Positions 1 through 9,404 of a stretch of DNA of 64,000 nucleotides are shown here, piece by piece. Source of the stretch: Streptomyces sp. NBC_01298 (lineage in GTDB: Bacteria > Actinomycetota > Actinomycetes > Streptomycetales > Streptomycetaceae); NCBI RefSeq assembly GCF_035978755.1, contig NZ_CP108414.1, forward strand, positions 4,774,001 through 4,838,000. Direction: 5' to 3'. The notes below the pieces were generated by a model. That model had not been told where the DNA came from, searched no databases, and saw nothing but the letters and a program-made list of their open reading frames with translations. Both the position numbers and the translations under genes were made by a program. Numbering within the stretch: the stretch's first letter is position 1; the number at the start of each line of letters is the position of its first letter.

Positions 1-1
1 C

Positions 2-865
2 GCCGAGCGGTTCGGGGTCCCGGTCGAGCACATCGCCACCGGCACCGGCTCGGTCGGGGTCGCGCAGTCGCTGATCCAGTCGACGGCGGGCCCGGGCGAC
101 GAGGTCATCTACGCCTGGCGGTCTTTCGAGGCTTATCCGATCATCGTGCAGATCTCGGGCGCGACCTCGGTCCAGGTCCCGCTGACCGAGGGGGACGTGC
201 ACGACCTGGACGCGATGTTCGAGGCGATCACGGAGCGGACCCGCCTGATTTTCGTCTGCAACCCCAACAACCCCACCGGTACCGCTGTGCGCCGTGCCGA
301 GCTGGAGCGCTTCCTGGACCGGGTGCCCTCCGACATCCTCGTCGTCCTCGACGAGGCCTACAAGGAATTCGTCCGCGACGTCGAGGTTCCGGACGGCATC
401 GAGCTCTACCGCAACCGCCCCAACGTCGCCGTGCTGCGCACGTTCTCCAAGGCGTACGGCCTCGCCGGCCTGCGCGTCGGCTTCGCGGTGGCGCACGAGC
501 CGGTGGCCGCGGCGCTGCGCAAGACCGCGGTGCCCTTCGGTGTCAGCCAGCTCGCCCAGGACGCGGCGGTCGCCTCGCTGCGGGCGGAGGACGAGCTGAT
601 GGGCCGGGTCGGGTCGCTGGTGAGCGAGCGCGCCCGGGTCTACGGGACGCTGCTGGCCCAGGGCTGGACCGTGGTGCCGCAGACGCAGGCCAACTTCGTG
701 TGGATGCGGCTCGCGGAGCGCACCGCCGACTTCGCGGCGGCCTGCGAGAAGGCCGGCGTGGTGGTCCGGCCCTTCGCGGGCGAGGGCCTGCGGGTCACGA
801 TCGGCGAGCCCGAGGCGAACGACCTCTTCCTGCACACGGCGGAGGCGTTCTTCAAGGAGCTCTAG
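2..865 (+). CDS. hisC: HisC-like aminotransferase, C-terminal part (5' end outside window)
   Basis: PLP-dependent class I/II aminotransferase of the histidinol-phosphate/aromatic aminotransferase group. The open frame already runs at the left edge; the first visible residues read [19 protein letters not shown], so the N-terminus is cut off and 287 residues remain. The PLP-binding lysine lies in the motif [11 protein letters not shown], and NPNNPTG is the usual cofactor-contacting loop. The family normally has about 350-370 residues, so roughly 70 are missing. It could act on histidinol phosphate, or be the Pat-type aromatic aminotransferase of actinobacteria; sequence alone does not decide. 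No his genes lie nearby, which slightly favours a paralogue outside the his operon. Confidence 0.85.
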   Translation, partial: AERFGVPVEHIATGTGSVGVAQSLIQSTAGPGDEVIYAWRSFEAYPIIVQISGATSVQVPLTEGDVHDLDAMFEAITERTRLIFVCNPNNPTGTAVRRAELERFLDRVPSDILVVLDEAYKEFVRDVEVPDGIELYRNRPNVAVLRTFSKAYGLAGLRVGFAVAHEPVAAALRKTAVPFGVSQLAQDAAVASLRAEDELMGRVGSLVSERARVYGTLLAQGWTVVPQTQANFVWMRLAERTADFAAACEKAGVVVRPFAGEGLRVTIGEPEANDLFLHTAEAFFKEL

Positions 866-896
866 GGCTCCAGGGGACCGGCCGGGCCGTGTGCGG

Positions 897-1274
897 TCAG
901 GCCAGTTCCACGCGGATGGGGTCACCGTCGCGGACGGTGGCCAGCAGGCGGGGGTCGCCGTCGAACGAGCCGAGGACGTTGCACGGGCTCGCCAGGCGGC
1001 TCTCGCCCCCGCGGGAGATCGGGGTGGGGCCGTAGGGGAGCGCGAGCGCGTCGCCCTCGGTCCAGAACGCGACCGTGCCGGGCTCGACGACCTGCTGGGC
1101 GTCGTGCTCCAGGGCCACGGAGACGCCGGTGTCGAAGTAGACCTCCTCGCCCCAGGTGTTCGCGGAAGCGGAAATGGGGAGCGCGTCGGCCAGGGCCTTG
1201 GCGGTCGGGGTCTCGTCGAGCGTTGCGGTGAGCTGGCCCGCGGGCCACAGGAATCGAATCTTCATGGGTCGCAT
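897..1274 (-). CDS. Small cyclophilin-like fold protein
   Basis: A 125-residue cytosolic protein of the cyclophilin-like (TM1367-type) family. The pattern MKIRFLWPAG, then WGEEVYFDTGV, then a DGDPI segment is typical of this beta-barrel fold. No prolyl isomerase activity is established for these proteins and the function is unknown. Two starts are possible, at 1274 (MRPMKIR) and 1265 (MKIR); neither has a clear Shine-Dalgarno sequence, so a leaderless transcript is possible. A perfect inverted repeat ends exactly at the upstream ATG and suggests repression by a GntR-type regulator. The gene converges on the aminotransferase. Confidence 0.7.
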   Translation of the reverse strand: MRPMKIRFLWPAGQLTATLDETPTAKALADALPISASANTWGEEVYFDTGVSVALEHDAQQVVEPGTVAFWTEGDALALPYGPTPISRGGESRLASPCNVLGSFDGDPRLLATVRDGDPIRVELA

Positions 1275-1290
1275 TCAACAATCTGTTGAA
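1274..1290. promoter_or_regulatory. Perfect inverted repeat, candidate GntR-type operator
   Basis: TTCAACA-ATC-TGTTGAA is a perfect 7+3+7 palindrome touching the start codon of the minus-strand gene. Half-sites of this kind resemble operators of GntR-family (FCD) repressors. No GntR gene is in the window, so the regulator is an inference. Confidence 0.5.
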
Positions 1291-1353
1291 TTTATTCGCT
1301 AGGGGGGACCCCCCTGAAAGATGCCGACAGCGGTACGACATAATGCTTGTGAA

Positions 1354-1369
1354 TGTGAACGCGTTCACA
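1354..1369. promoter_or_regulatory. Rex operator (ROP) of cydABCD
   Basis: TGTGAACGCGTTCACA is a perfect 16-bp palindrome identical to the known Streptomyces Rex operator consensus. Rex is the NADH/NAD+-sensing repressor that controls cydABCD, and the site lies 85 bp upstream of cydA. It implies that the bd oxidase is switched on when NADH accumulates under low oxygen. Confidence 0.92.
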
Positions 1370-1454
1370 AGCGTGTCCTGCTTCCTCCCGGATTGAGTGG
1401 GATACAAGAGGCAAACTGCGGCTGTGACCACGGCGAAACGAAGGAGACGACGAC

Positions 1455-2960
1455 GTGGACCTAGCTTTGGCGCCAGAGACCCTGGCGCGATGGCAGTTCG
1501 GTATTACCACCGTCTATCACTTCCTCTTCGTTCCCTTGACGATCTCGCTGGCCGCGCTCGTCGCGATCTTGCAGACCGCCTGGGTGCGTTCGGAAAAGGA
1601 GAAGTACCTCAAGGCCACCAAGTTCTGGGGCAAGCTCTTCCTGATCAACATCGCGATGGGTGTCGTCACGGGCATCGTCCAGGAGTTCCAGTTCGGCATG
1701 AACTGGTCCGACTACTCGCGGTTCGTCGGTGACATCTTCGGAGCCCCGCTGGCCTTCGAGGCGCTCATCGCCTTCTTCTTCGAGTCGACCTTCATCGGCC
1801 TGTGGATCTTCGGCTGGGACAAGCTGCCCAAGAAGATCCACCTGGCCTGCATCTGGATGGTCTCGATCGGCACCATCCTGTCCGCGTACTTCATCCTCGC
1901 GGCGAACTCCTGGATGCAGCACCCGGTCGGCTACCGCATGAACCCCGAGCGCGGCCGGGCCGAGCTCACGGACTTCTGGCTGGTGCTCACGCAGAACACC
2001 GCGCTGACCCAGTTCTTCCACACCATGACGGCGGCCTTCCTGGTCGGCGGCGCGTTCATGGTGGGCATCGCGGCCTTCCACCTCGCCCGCAAGAGGCACA
2101 TCCCCGTCATGCGGACCTCGCTGCGACTCGGCCTGGTCGTCATGATCATCGCCGGTCTGGGCACCGCCATCAGCGGAGACCTGCTCGGCAAGGTCATGTT
2201 CAAGCAGCAGCCGATGAAGATGGCCGCCGCCGAGGCCCTCTGGGACGGCGAGGCGCCCGCGCCCTTCTCCGTCTTCGCCTACGGCGACGTGGAAAAGGGC
2301 CACAACACGGTCGCCATAGAGATCCCGGGCCTGCTGTCCTTCCTGGCCAACGACGACTTCAGCTCGTTCGTCCCGGGCATCAACGACGTCAACAAGTCCG
2401 AGCAGGAGAAGTTCGGGCCCGGTGACTACCGGCCCAACATCCCCGTCGCCTACTGGGGCTTCCGCTGGATGATCGGCTTCGGCATGGCCTCGCTCGGCGT
2501 CGGCATGCTGGGGCTCTGGCTGACCCGCAAGAAGTTCATGCTGCCGCCGGGGCTGCGCACCGGTGAGGAAGAGGTACCCCACCTGGTCCTCTTCAAGAAG
2601 GCGCTGAGCCCCAAGTTCACGAACTGGTACTGGATCATCGCGCTCTGGACCATGGGCTTCCCGCTGATCGCCAACTCCTGGGGCTGGATCTTCACCGAGA
2701 TGGGCCGTCAGCCCTGGGTGGTCTACGGGGTCCTGCGCACCCGGGACGCGGTCTCGCCGAACGTCTCCCAGGGCGAGGTGCTCACCTCGATGATCGGCTT
2801 CACGCTGCTCTACGCCGTGCTCGCCGTGATCGAGGTCAAGCTCCTAGTGAAGTACGTCAAGGTCGGCCCGCCCGAGCTCACCGAGGCCGACCTCAACCCG
2901 CCGACCAAGATCGGCGGGGACGACAAGAACCCCGACCGGCCGATGGCCTTCTCGTACTGA
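1455..2960 (+). CDS. cydA: Cytochrome bd ubiquinol oxidase subunit I
   Basis: Membrane subunit carrying haems b558, b595 and d of the bd-type terminal oxidase, which oxidises (mena)quinol and reduces O2 to water without pumping protons. The 501-residue length and the opening ALAPETLARWQFGITTVYHF are characteristic; the early His is a haem ligand in the family. The quinol loop is short, as in the actinobacterial/short-Q-loop type. A GTG start is preceded by AAGGAG. First gene of cydA-cydB-cydCD, with a Rex operator upstream. Confidence 0.97.
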   Translation: MDLALAPETLARWQFGITTVYHFLFVPLTISLAALVAILQTAWVRSEKEKYLKATKFWGKLFLINIAMGVVTGIVQEFQFGMNWSDYSRFVGDIFGAPLAFEALIAFFFESTFIGLWIFGWDKLPKKIHLACIWMVSIGTILSAYFILAANSWMQHPVGYRMNPERGRAELTDFWLVLTQNTALTQFFHTMTAAFLVGGAFMVGIAAFHLARKRHIPVMRTSLRLGLVVMIIAGLGTAISGDLLGKVMFKQQPMKMAAAEALWDGEAPAPFSVFAYGDVEKGHNTVAIEIPGLLSFLANDDFSSFVPGINDVNKSEQEKFGPGDYRPNIPVAYWGFRWMIGFGMASLGVGMLGLWLTRKKFMLPPGLRTGEEEVPHLVLFKKALSPKFTNWYWIIALWTMGFPLIANSWGWIFTEMGRQPWVVYGVLRTRDAVSPNVSQGEVLTSMIGFTLLYAVLAVIEVKLLVKYVKVGPPELTEADLNPPTKIGGDDKNPDRPMAFSY

Positions 2961-2978
2961 GGCTGAGGAGACCACACC

Positions 2979-3980
2979 ATGCAACTCCACGACGTCTGGT
3001 TCGTGCTCATCGCCGTTCTGTGGATCGGCTACTTCTTCCTGGAGGGCTTCGACTTCGGAGTCGGCGTCCTGACCAAGCTGCTGGCCCGCGACCGCACGGA
3101 GAAGCGGGTCCTGATCAACACGATCGGGCCCGTGTGGGACGGCAACGAGGTCTGGCTGCTCACGGCCGGCGGTGCGACGTTCGCCGCCTTCCCCGAGTGG
3201 TACGCCACCCTCTTCTCCGGCTTCTACCTGCCGCTCCTGCTCATCCTGATCTGCCTCATCATCCGCGGGGTCGCCTTCGAGTACCGGCACAAGCGGCCCG
3301 AGGACAAGTGGCAGACCAACTGGGAACACGCGATCTTCTGGACCTCGCTGATCCCCGCGTTCCTGTGGGGCGTGGCCTTCGCCAACATCGTGCGCGGCGT
3401 GAAGATCGACCAGGACATGGAGTACGTCGGAAACTTCTTCGACCTGCTCAACGTCTACTCGATCCTCGGCGGCCTGGTCACCCTGACCCTGTTCACCTTC
3501 CACGGCGCGGTGTTCACCTCGCTCAAGACGGTCGGCGACATCCGGGACCGCTCGCGCAAGCTGGCCATGCGGCTCGGGGTGGTGACCGCCGTCCTGGCGC
3601 TCGCCTTCCTGATCTGGACCCAGGTCTCGCGCGGTGACGGCTGGAGCCTGATCGCCATGATCGTGGCGGTACTGGCCCTGGTGGGTGCCCTCGGCTTCAA
3701 CTTCGCCGGCCGGGAGGGATGGGCGTTCGGCCTGTCGGGCGTCACCATCGCGGCGGCCGTCGCGATGCTCTTCCTGACGCTGTTCCCGAACGTCATGCCG
3801 TCCTCGCTGAACGACGCCTGGAACCTCACGGTCACCAATGCCTCGTCCAGCGCGTACACCCTGAAGATCATGACCTGGTGCGCGGCGGTGGCGACCCCGC
3901 TCGTCCTGCTCTACCAGGGGTGGACGTACTGGGTGTTCCGCAAGCGCATCGGCACGCAGCACATCGTCGACGCGCACTGA
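2979..3980 (+). CDS. cydB: Cytochrome bd ubiquinol oxidase subunit II
   Basis: Second membrane subunit of the bd oxidase, 333 residues with many hydrophobic helices. The N-terminus (MQLHDVWFVLIAVLWIGYFFLEG in overlapping pieces) and the segment GPVWDGNEVWLL are family signatures. It begins 18 bp after cydA with a GAGGAG ribosome site, so the two are co-transcribed. It binds no haem but is needed for assembly of subunit I. Confidence 0.97.
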   Translation: MQLHDVWFVLIAVLWIGYFFLEGFDFGVGVLTKLLARDRTEKRVLINTIGPVWDGNEVWLLTAGGATFAAFPEWYATLFSGFYLPLLLILICLIIRGVAFEYRHKRPEDKWQTNWEHAIFWTSLIPAFLWGVAFANIVRGVKIDQDMEYVGNFFDLLNVYSILGGLVTLTLFTFHGAVFTSLKTVGDIRDRSRKLAMRLGVVTAVLALAFLIWTQVSRGDGWSLIAMIVAVLALVGALGFNFAGREGWAFGLSGVTIAAAVAMLFLTLFPNVMPSSLNDAWNLTVTNASSSAYTLKIMTWCAAVATPLVLLYQGWTYWVFRKRIGTQHIVDAH

Positions 3981-4034
3981 GTCCGGCCCCGCCCGCCTCG
4001 CCTGCTCCGCTCCGCCTGCTCCTGCCTGGGGGAT

Positions 4035-4048
4035 GTTTCACGTGAAAC
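4035..4048. other. parS centromere site 1
   Basis: Perfect GTTTCACGTGAAAC, the Streptomyces ParB binding site. It overlaps the translation start of cydCD: its central GTG is the likely start codon. The base to the right is C rather than the A found at the other five sites. Confidence 0.93.
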
Positions 4049-7000
4049 CGATCGACCCGCGCCTGCTTCGGTACGCCCGGTCCACCCGACTCTTCCTGGG
4101 AGCGGTGGTGGCCCTCGGGCTCGCCGGGGCGGGGCTGGTCGTCGGCCAGGCCATGCTGATCGCCGAGATCGTCGTCGGTGCCTTCGAGGACGGGCTGGAC
4201 GGCGGAGCCCTGCGGACGCCCCTGCTGCTGCTCGCGGCGGTGGCACTCGGCCGGGGCCTGGTCGCCTGGCTGACCGAGCTGGCCGCGCACCGGGCGAGCG
4301 CGGCGGTCAAGTCGGAACTGCGGGGCCGACTGCTGGAGCGGGCCGCCGACCTCGGGCCTGGCTGGCTGAGCGGACAGCGGACCGGCTCTTTGGTGGCCCT
4401 GGCCACCCGGGGAGTGGACGCCCTCGACGACTACTTCTCGCGGTACCTGCCCCAGCTGGGGCTCGCGATCGTCGTCCCCGTGGCGGTGCTCGCGCGGATC
4501 GTCACCGAGGACTGGGTGTCGGCGGCGATCATCGTGGTCACGCTTCCGCTGATCCCCCTGTTCATGATCCTGATCGGCATGGCCACCCAGTCCCGGATGG
4601 ACCGCCAGTGGCGGCTGCTGTCCCGGCTCTCGGGGCACTTCCTGGACGTGGTGGCGGGCCTGCCGACCTTGAAGGTCTTCGGCCGCGCGAAGGCCCAGGC
4701 GGAGTCCATCCGCAAGATCACCGATGACTACCGGCAGGCCACGATGCGCACGCTGCGCATCGCCTTCCTGTCCTCGTTCGCCCTCGAACTGCTGGCGACC
4801 CTGTCGGTGGCGCTGGTCGCGGTGACCATCGGCATGCGGCTCGTCCACGGGGAGCTGGACCTCTACACCGGGCTGGTCATCCTGGTCCTGGCGCCCGAGG
4901 CGTACCTGCCCTTGCGTCAGGTCGGGGCGCAGTACCACGCGGCGGCGGAGGGACTGGCCGCCGCGGAAGAGATCTTCGAGGTGCTGGAAACCCCGGTCAC
5001 CGCATCGCGGGGGACGGCCGCCGTTCCGGCGTCCGAACTGCGGATCGAGTTCGACGCGGTGGCCGTCCGGTACGAGGGCCGGGGCGAGGACTCCCCCGGA
5101 CCCGTCTCGCTGACGGTGGAGCCGGGTGAATGCGTGGCCCTCACCGGGCCGAGCGGCGCGGGCAAGTCCACGCTGCTGCAGGTGCTGCTGGGCTTCGTCA
5201 CGCCGAGCGAGGGGCGCGTCCGGGTCGGGGGCGCCGACCTGGCCGGGCTGGCGCCCGAGCAGTGGCGGGAGCGGATCGCGTGGGTGCCGCAGCGGCCGCA
5301 CCTGTTCGCGGGGACGATCTCGGAGAACGTACGGCTGGCGCGGCCCGGCGCCGACGATGCCGAGGTGACCGCCGCGCTGGTGGACGCCGGGGCGTGGGAG
5401 TTCGTACGGGCCCTGCCGCGCGGGGCGGACACCCCGCTCGGTGAGGGCGGGGTCGGACTGTCCGCCGGACAGCGCCAGCGCCTCGCGCTGGCGCGGGCGT
5501 TCCTGGCCGACCGGCCGGTGCTCCTGCTCGACGAGCCGACGGCGGCACTGGACGGCGAGACCGAGGCGGCCGTGGTCGAGGCGGTACGCCGCCTCGCGGT
5601 CGGGCGGACCGTCCTGCTCGTGGTGCACCGGCCGGCCCTGCTGGCGCTGGCCGATCGGGTCGTACGGGTCGGGGCCGGCCCCGCCGGGCCCTCCCCCGCC
5701 GCCCCCCTTCCCGCCGCGCGGGCGGGGCAGCCGGCGCCGGGACCGGCGCCGCGCGATCCCGGTGAATGGATCCTTGGAGACGCCCCGGAGCGGGCGGGCG
5801 GCCCGGGCGGCGGCGACGCCGGCGGCGGCGATCCGCTGAAGCGGGTAAGGGGTGTGGCCAAGGCCTGGCAGGGACGGTTCCGGCTCGGGCTGTTCCTCGG
5901 GGCGCTGGCCGTCGGGTGCAGCGTCGGGCTGATGGCCGTCTCCGGATGGCTGATCTCGCGCGCCTCCGAACAGCCGCCCGTGCTGTACCTGATGGTGGCC
6001 GTCACCGCGACGCGGGCGTTCGGCATGGGCCGGGCCGTCTTCCGCTACGCGGAGCGCCTCGTGTCCCACGACGCGGTCCTGCGGATGCTCGCCGACCTGC
6101 GCGTCTCGGTGTTCCAGCGGCTGGAGCGCATCGCGCCCGGCGGGCTGCGCACCCACCGGCGCGGGGATCTGCTGACCCGGCTGGTGGCCGACGCCGACGC
6201 CCTTCAGGACTACTGGCTGCGCTGGCTGCTGCCCGTCGGCACCGCGGTGCTCGTGGGCACCGGTTCGGTGGCCTTCACCGCCTGGCTGCTGCCGGGGGCC
6301 GGCGTGGTGCTCGCCGTCGGGCTGCTGGCCGCCGGTGTCGGTGTACCGCTGGTCAGCGCGGTCTGCGCACGCCGCACGGAACGCCGCCTCGCGCCCGCCC
6401 GGGGAGAGCTCGCCACCCGTGTGGCGGATCTGCTCACCGGAACCGCGGAGCTCACCGTCGCCGGAGCGCTCGGCGGGCGCCGGGCCGCCGCGAAGGAGAG
6501 CGACCGCACGCTGACCGGGATCGCGGCCCGCGCGGCCGCCGTCACCGGGCTCGGGAGCGGGCTGTCGGCCCTGGTGACCGGAGTGACCGTGGTGTGCGCG
6601 GCCGCCGTCGGGGCGGACGCCGTCGCCGGGGGCCGGCTCTCCGGGGTGGCCATGGCCGTGGTCGTGCTGACACCGCTGGCCGCCTTCGAGGCCGTCAGCG
6701 GGCTTCCGCAGGCAGTCCAGTACCGCCAGCGGGTCCGGCGCAGCGCCGAGCGGGTCTACGAAGTCATCGACGCACCCGTCCCGGTCACCGAGCCGGAGCG
6801 GCCCGAAGCCCTGCCCGCCTCCCCCTTCCCGTTGCGGCTGACGGGGCTCGCCGCCCGCCACCCCGGGCAGGAGAAGGAGGCGCTGAGCGGGCTCGACCTG
6901 ACCCTGGAGGCGGGCCGCCGGATCGCGGTCGTCGGGCCTTCGGGGGCCGGCAAGACCACGCTGGCACAGGTCCTGCTGCGCTTCCTGGACCAGCACGAAG

Positions 7001-7608
7001 GCTCGTACACCCTGGGCGGGACCGACGCGCGCGCCCTCGACGGGGACGACGTGCGCCGGGTGGTGGGCCTGTGTGCCCAGGACGCGCACATCTTCGACAG
7101 CTCCGTACGGGAGAACCTGCGCCTGGCCGCCCCGGGGGCGAGCGAGGCACGGCTGCGCGAGGCCCTCGCCGCGGCCCGGCTGCTGGAGTGGGCCGACGGG
7201 CTCCCGGACGGGCTGGACACGCTGGTCGGCGAGCACGGCGAGCGGATCTCCGGGGGACAGCGCCAGCGCCTCGCCCTGGCGCGGGCGTTGCTCGCCGACT
7301 TCCCGGTCCTCGTCCTGGACGAGCCCGCCGAGCACCTGGACCTGGCCACCGCCGATGCGCTGACCGCGGACCTGCTGGCCGCGACCGAGGGCCGTACCAC
7401 CGTGCTGATCACGCACCGGCTCGCCGGTCTGGAAGAGGTCGACGAGGTGCTCGTCCTGGACGCCGGCGCGGTGGTCCAGCGCGGTGCCTACGCGGAGCTG
7501 GCGGCGGCCCCCGGCCCGCTGCGCGCGCTGCTGGAGCGGGAGCGGGAAGCGGACGAGACGGGCAGCTCAGTGCAGGCTCGACTTTCCTCGCCAAACGGGA
7601 CTAACTAG
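4042..7608 (+). CDS. cydCD: Fused CydD-CydC ABC transporter for bd oxidase assembly
   Basis: One 1188-residue chain holds two complete ABC exporter halves. Each half has a six-helix membrane domain followed by an ATPase domain; Walker A motifs (GPSGAGKST, GPSGAGKTT) are near residues 370 and 965, and signature motifs are LSAGQRQR and ISGGQRQR. CydDC exports thiols/handles haem and is required for assembly of cytochrome bd. In most bacteria CydC and CydD are separate; the fusion is usual in Streptomyces. I place the start at the GTG at 4042, because GGGGGA at 4028-4033 sits at ideal distance; the in-frame ATG at 4033 has no ribosome site. The GTG lies inside a parS site. A Pro/Ala-rich linker (about residues 545-595) joins the halves. 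Confidence 0.93.
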   Translation: MKPIDPRLLRYARSTRLFLGAVVALGLAGAGLVVGQAMLIAEIVVGAFEDGLDGGALRTPLLLLAAVALGRGLVAWLTELAAHRASAAVKSELRGRLLERAADLGPGWLSGQRTGSLVALATRGVDALDDYFSRYLPQLGLAIVVPVAVLARIVTEDWVSAAIIVVTLPLIPLFMILIGMATQSRMDRQWRLLSRLSGHFLDVVAGLPTLKVFGRAKAQAESIRKITDDYRQATMRTLRIAFLSSFALELLATLSVALVAVTIGMRLVHGELDLYTGLVILVLAPEAYLPLRQVGAQYHAAAEGLAAAEEIFEVLETPVTASRGTAAVPASELRIEFDAVAVRYEGRGEDSPGPVSLTVEPGECVALTGPSGAGKSTLLQVLLGFVTPSEGRVRVGGADLAGLAPEQWRERIAWVPQRPHLFAGTISENVRLARPGADDAEVTAALVDAGAWEFVRALPRGADTPLGEGGVGLSAGQRQRLALARAFLADRPVLLLDEPTAALDGETEAAVVEAVRRLAVGRTVLLVVHRPALLALADRVVRVGAGPAGPSPAAPLPAARAGQPAPGPAPRDPGEWILGDAPERAGGPGGGDAGGGDPLKRVRGVAKAWQGRFRLGLFLGALAVGCSVGLMAVSGWLISRASEQPPVLYLMVAVTATRAFGMGRAVFRYAERLVSHDAVLRMLADLRVSVFQRLERIAPGGLRTHRRGDLLTRLVADADALQDYWLRWLLPVGTAVLVGTGSVAFTAWLLPGAGVVLAVGLLAAGVGVPLVSAVCARRTERRLAPARGELATRVADLLTGTAELTVAGALGGRRAAAKESDRTLTGIAARAAAVTGLGSGLSALVTGVTVVCAAAVGADAVAGGRLSGVAMAVVVLTPLAAFEAVSGLPQAVQYRQRVRRSAERVYEVIDAPVPVTEPERPEALPASPFPLRLTGLAARHPGQEKEALSGLDLTLEAGRRIAVVGPSGAGKTTLAQVLLRFLDQHEGSYTLGGTDARALDGDDVRRVVGLCAQDAHIFDSSVRENLRLAAPGASEARLREALAAARLLEWADGLPDGLDTLVGEHGERISGGQRQRLALARALLADFPVLVLDEPAEHLDLATADALTADLLAATEGRTTVLITHRLAGLEEVDEVLVLDAGAVVQRGAYAELAAAPGPLRALLEREREADETGSSVQARLSSPNGTN

Positions 7609-7618
7609 GCTCAAGGGC

Positions 7619-9367
7619 ATGTCAGCGCAGGAGTCCCAGGAATCGCCCGAGTACCCGCCGGAGTCCTCGGCGCAATCGCCCGACCCGATGGAGGCCGCGA
7701 CGGCGGCCACCCGGAGCCTCCAGGGGCTGTCCACCGAGCTGACGGCCCGGGTGCCGCAGCTGCTGGAGGCCATGCGGTCGGTCGGTACCGGCCTCGAACT
7801 GCACTCCACGCTGGACCGGATCTGCGAGACGGCCGCCGAGCTCGCGGACGCCCGCTACGCGGCCATCGGCGTGGTCGACACCGAGGGCCCGGGGCTCTCG
7901 GACTTCGTCACCTTCGGGATCAGCGACGCGCTGGCCAGGAAGATCGGGCACCGGCCGGACGGGAAGCGCGGCCTGCTGGGCGCGCTGATCTCGAACCCGG
8001 ACCCCGTGCACCTCGCCGACCTGACCAAGGATCCGCGCTCGTCGGGCTTCCCCGCCCATCACCCGCCGATGAAGACCTTCCTCGGCGTGCCGATCCGGGT
8101 CCAGGGCGAGATCTTCGGGAACCTCTACCTCGCGGAGAAGAACGGCGGCGGCGAGTTCAACGACTACGACGTCCACATGGTCCGGGTGCTGGCCACCGAG
8201 GCGGGCATCGCCATCGGCAACGCCCGGCTCTACGAGGCCGCCACCCAGCGGGAGCGCTGGATCGACGGTTCGGTCGCCGTCACCACGGCCCTGCTGTCGG
8301 GCGGGGACGCGGACGACGCGCTCGCGGTCGTCGCCGAACAGGCACGCAGGCTCGCCGATTCGGCTGCCGGGATCGTGATGCTGCCGGCTGAGGAGGGCGG
8401 GATGGAGATCGTCGCGGTCTCCGCCGAGAACCCGGCTACCTCGCTCGGCATCGTCATCCCGGCCGAGAGCCCGGTGGTGGCCAGGCTGCTGGAGGGCGAG
8501 CCGGTCTTCGTGGACGACGCCGCCTCCGACCCGCGCATGATCAGCCGCCTGACCAGCCAGTACGGGGCCTGCATGATGCTTCCGCTGCAGAGCGGGGGCC
8601 GGGTGCTGGGGGCTCTCGTCACGCCGCGGGCACGCGGAAAGCGGCCCTTCACCGAGGCGGAGCGGACCCTGGCCACCCAGTTCGCCTCGCAGGCGGCCCT
8701 GGCGCTGATGATGGCGGAGGCCCAGCGGGACCGGGAGCGCCTCGCGGTGTTCGAGGACCGTGACCGGATCGCCCGGGACCTCCACGACCTGGTCATCCAG
8801 CGGCTGTTCGCCACCGGGATGATGCTGGAGGGCGCCCAGCGCCGTTCCATCGTCCCGGAGGTCCGCGACGGCGTCGGCAAGGCCGTGGACGAGCTCGACG
8901 TGACGATCCAGGAGATCCGCACCGCGATCTTCGCGCTCCAGCAGGGACCGGCCGAGGCCCCCTCGGGCCTGCGCACCCGGGTGCTGCGGGAGATCAACAT
9001 GGCCGCCGTGCCGCTGGGCTTCAAGCCCGCGCACCGCTTCCTCGGACCGATCGACGCGGTCGTCGGCGAGCTCGTCGGCAAGAACCTGATCGCCGCCCTG
9101 CGCGAGGCCCTGTCGAACGCGTTCCGGCACGCGGAGGCGTCCCGGATCGAGGTGGTGCTCGACTCCACCGTCAGCCTGGCCGACGGGCGGCCCGGGGTCC
9201 GGCTGGAGGTGGCCGACGACGGAGTGGGCATCCCGGAGGGCGGGCGGCGCAGCGGGCTGCGGAACCTGCGCCGGCGGGCCGAATCGCTCGGCGGCTCCAG
9301 TTCGTACGGCCCCGGCCTGGGCGAGGAGGGCGGCGGGACCACCCTGGTCTGGGAGGCCCCGCTGTAG
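7619..9367 (+). CDS. Double-GAF sensor histidine kinase (DevS/DosT-like)
   Basis: A 582-residue soluble kinase. Two GAF domains occupy about residues 60-205 and 215-370, followed by a HisKA_3 dimerisation domain whose phospho-acceptor is the His in RDRIARDLHDLVIQRLF, and a HATPase_c domain (NALREALSNAFRHA-like N box, DDGVGI). The architecture is that of DevS/DosT, in which the first GAF binds haem and senses O2/NO/redox; haem binding here is an inference. It starts 10 bp after cydCD, which fits respiratory sensing, but no response regulator gene is adjacent. Only a weak ribosome site precedes the ATG. Confidence 0.88.
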   Translation: MSAQESQESPEYPPESSAQSPDPMEAATAATRSLQGLSTELTARVPQLLEAMRSVGTGLELHSTLDRICETAAELADARYAAIGVVDTEGPGLSDFVTFGISDALARKIGHRPDGKRGLLGALISNPDPVHLADLTKDPRSSGFPAHHPPMKTFLGVPIRVQGEIFGNLYLAEKNGGGEFNDYDVHMVRVLATEAGIAIGNARLYEAATQRERWIDGSVAVTTALLSGGDADDALAVVAEQARRLADSAAGIVMLPAEEGGMEIVAVSAENPATSLGIVIPAESPVVARLLEGEPVFVDDAASDPRMISRLTSQYGACMMLPLQSGGRVLGALVTPRARGKRPFTEAERTLATQFASQAALALMMAEAQRDRERLAVFEDRDRIARDLHDLVIQRLFATGMMLEGAQRRSIVPEVRDGVGKAVDELDVTIQEIRTAIFALQQGPAEAPSGLRTRVLREINMAAVPLGFKPAHRFLGPIDAVVGELVGKNLIAALREALSNAFRHAEASRIEVVLDSTVSLADGRPGVRLEVADDGVGIPEGGRRSGLRNLRRRAESLGGSSSYGPGLGEEGGGTTLVWEAPL

Positions 9368-9379
9368 CCGAGGCTGTGG

Positions 9380-9403
9380 CCACCGCTGTGGCCACAGCGG
9401 TGG
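9380..9403. terminator. Bidirectional terminator hairpin
   Basis: A perfect 24-bp palindrome (CCACCGCTGTGG and its complement), flanked by an outer CCGAGGC/GCCTCGG pair, lies between the convergent kinase and HAD genes. No T-run follows, as is common in Streptomyces. Confidence 0.75.
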
Positions 9404-9404
9404 G

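Noticed and set aside
3868..7416. A 1182-residue open frame on the minus strand opposite cydCD
   Set aside because: Frame-shadow of a GC-rich gene: Arg/Gly/Gln-rich with no domain, fully antisense to a certain ABC transporter.
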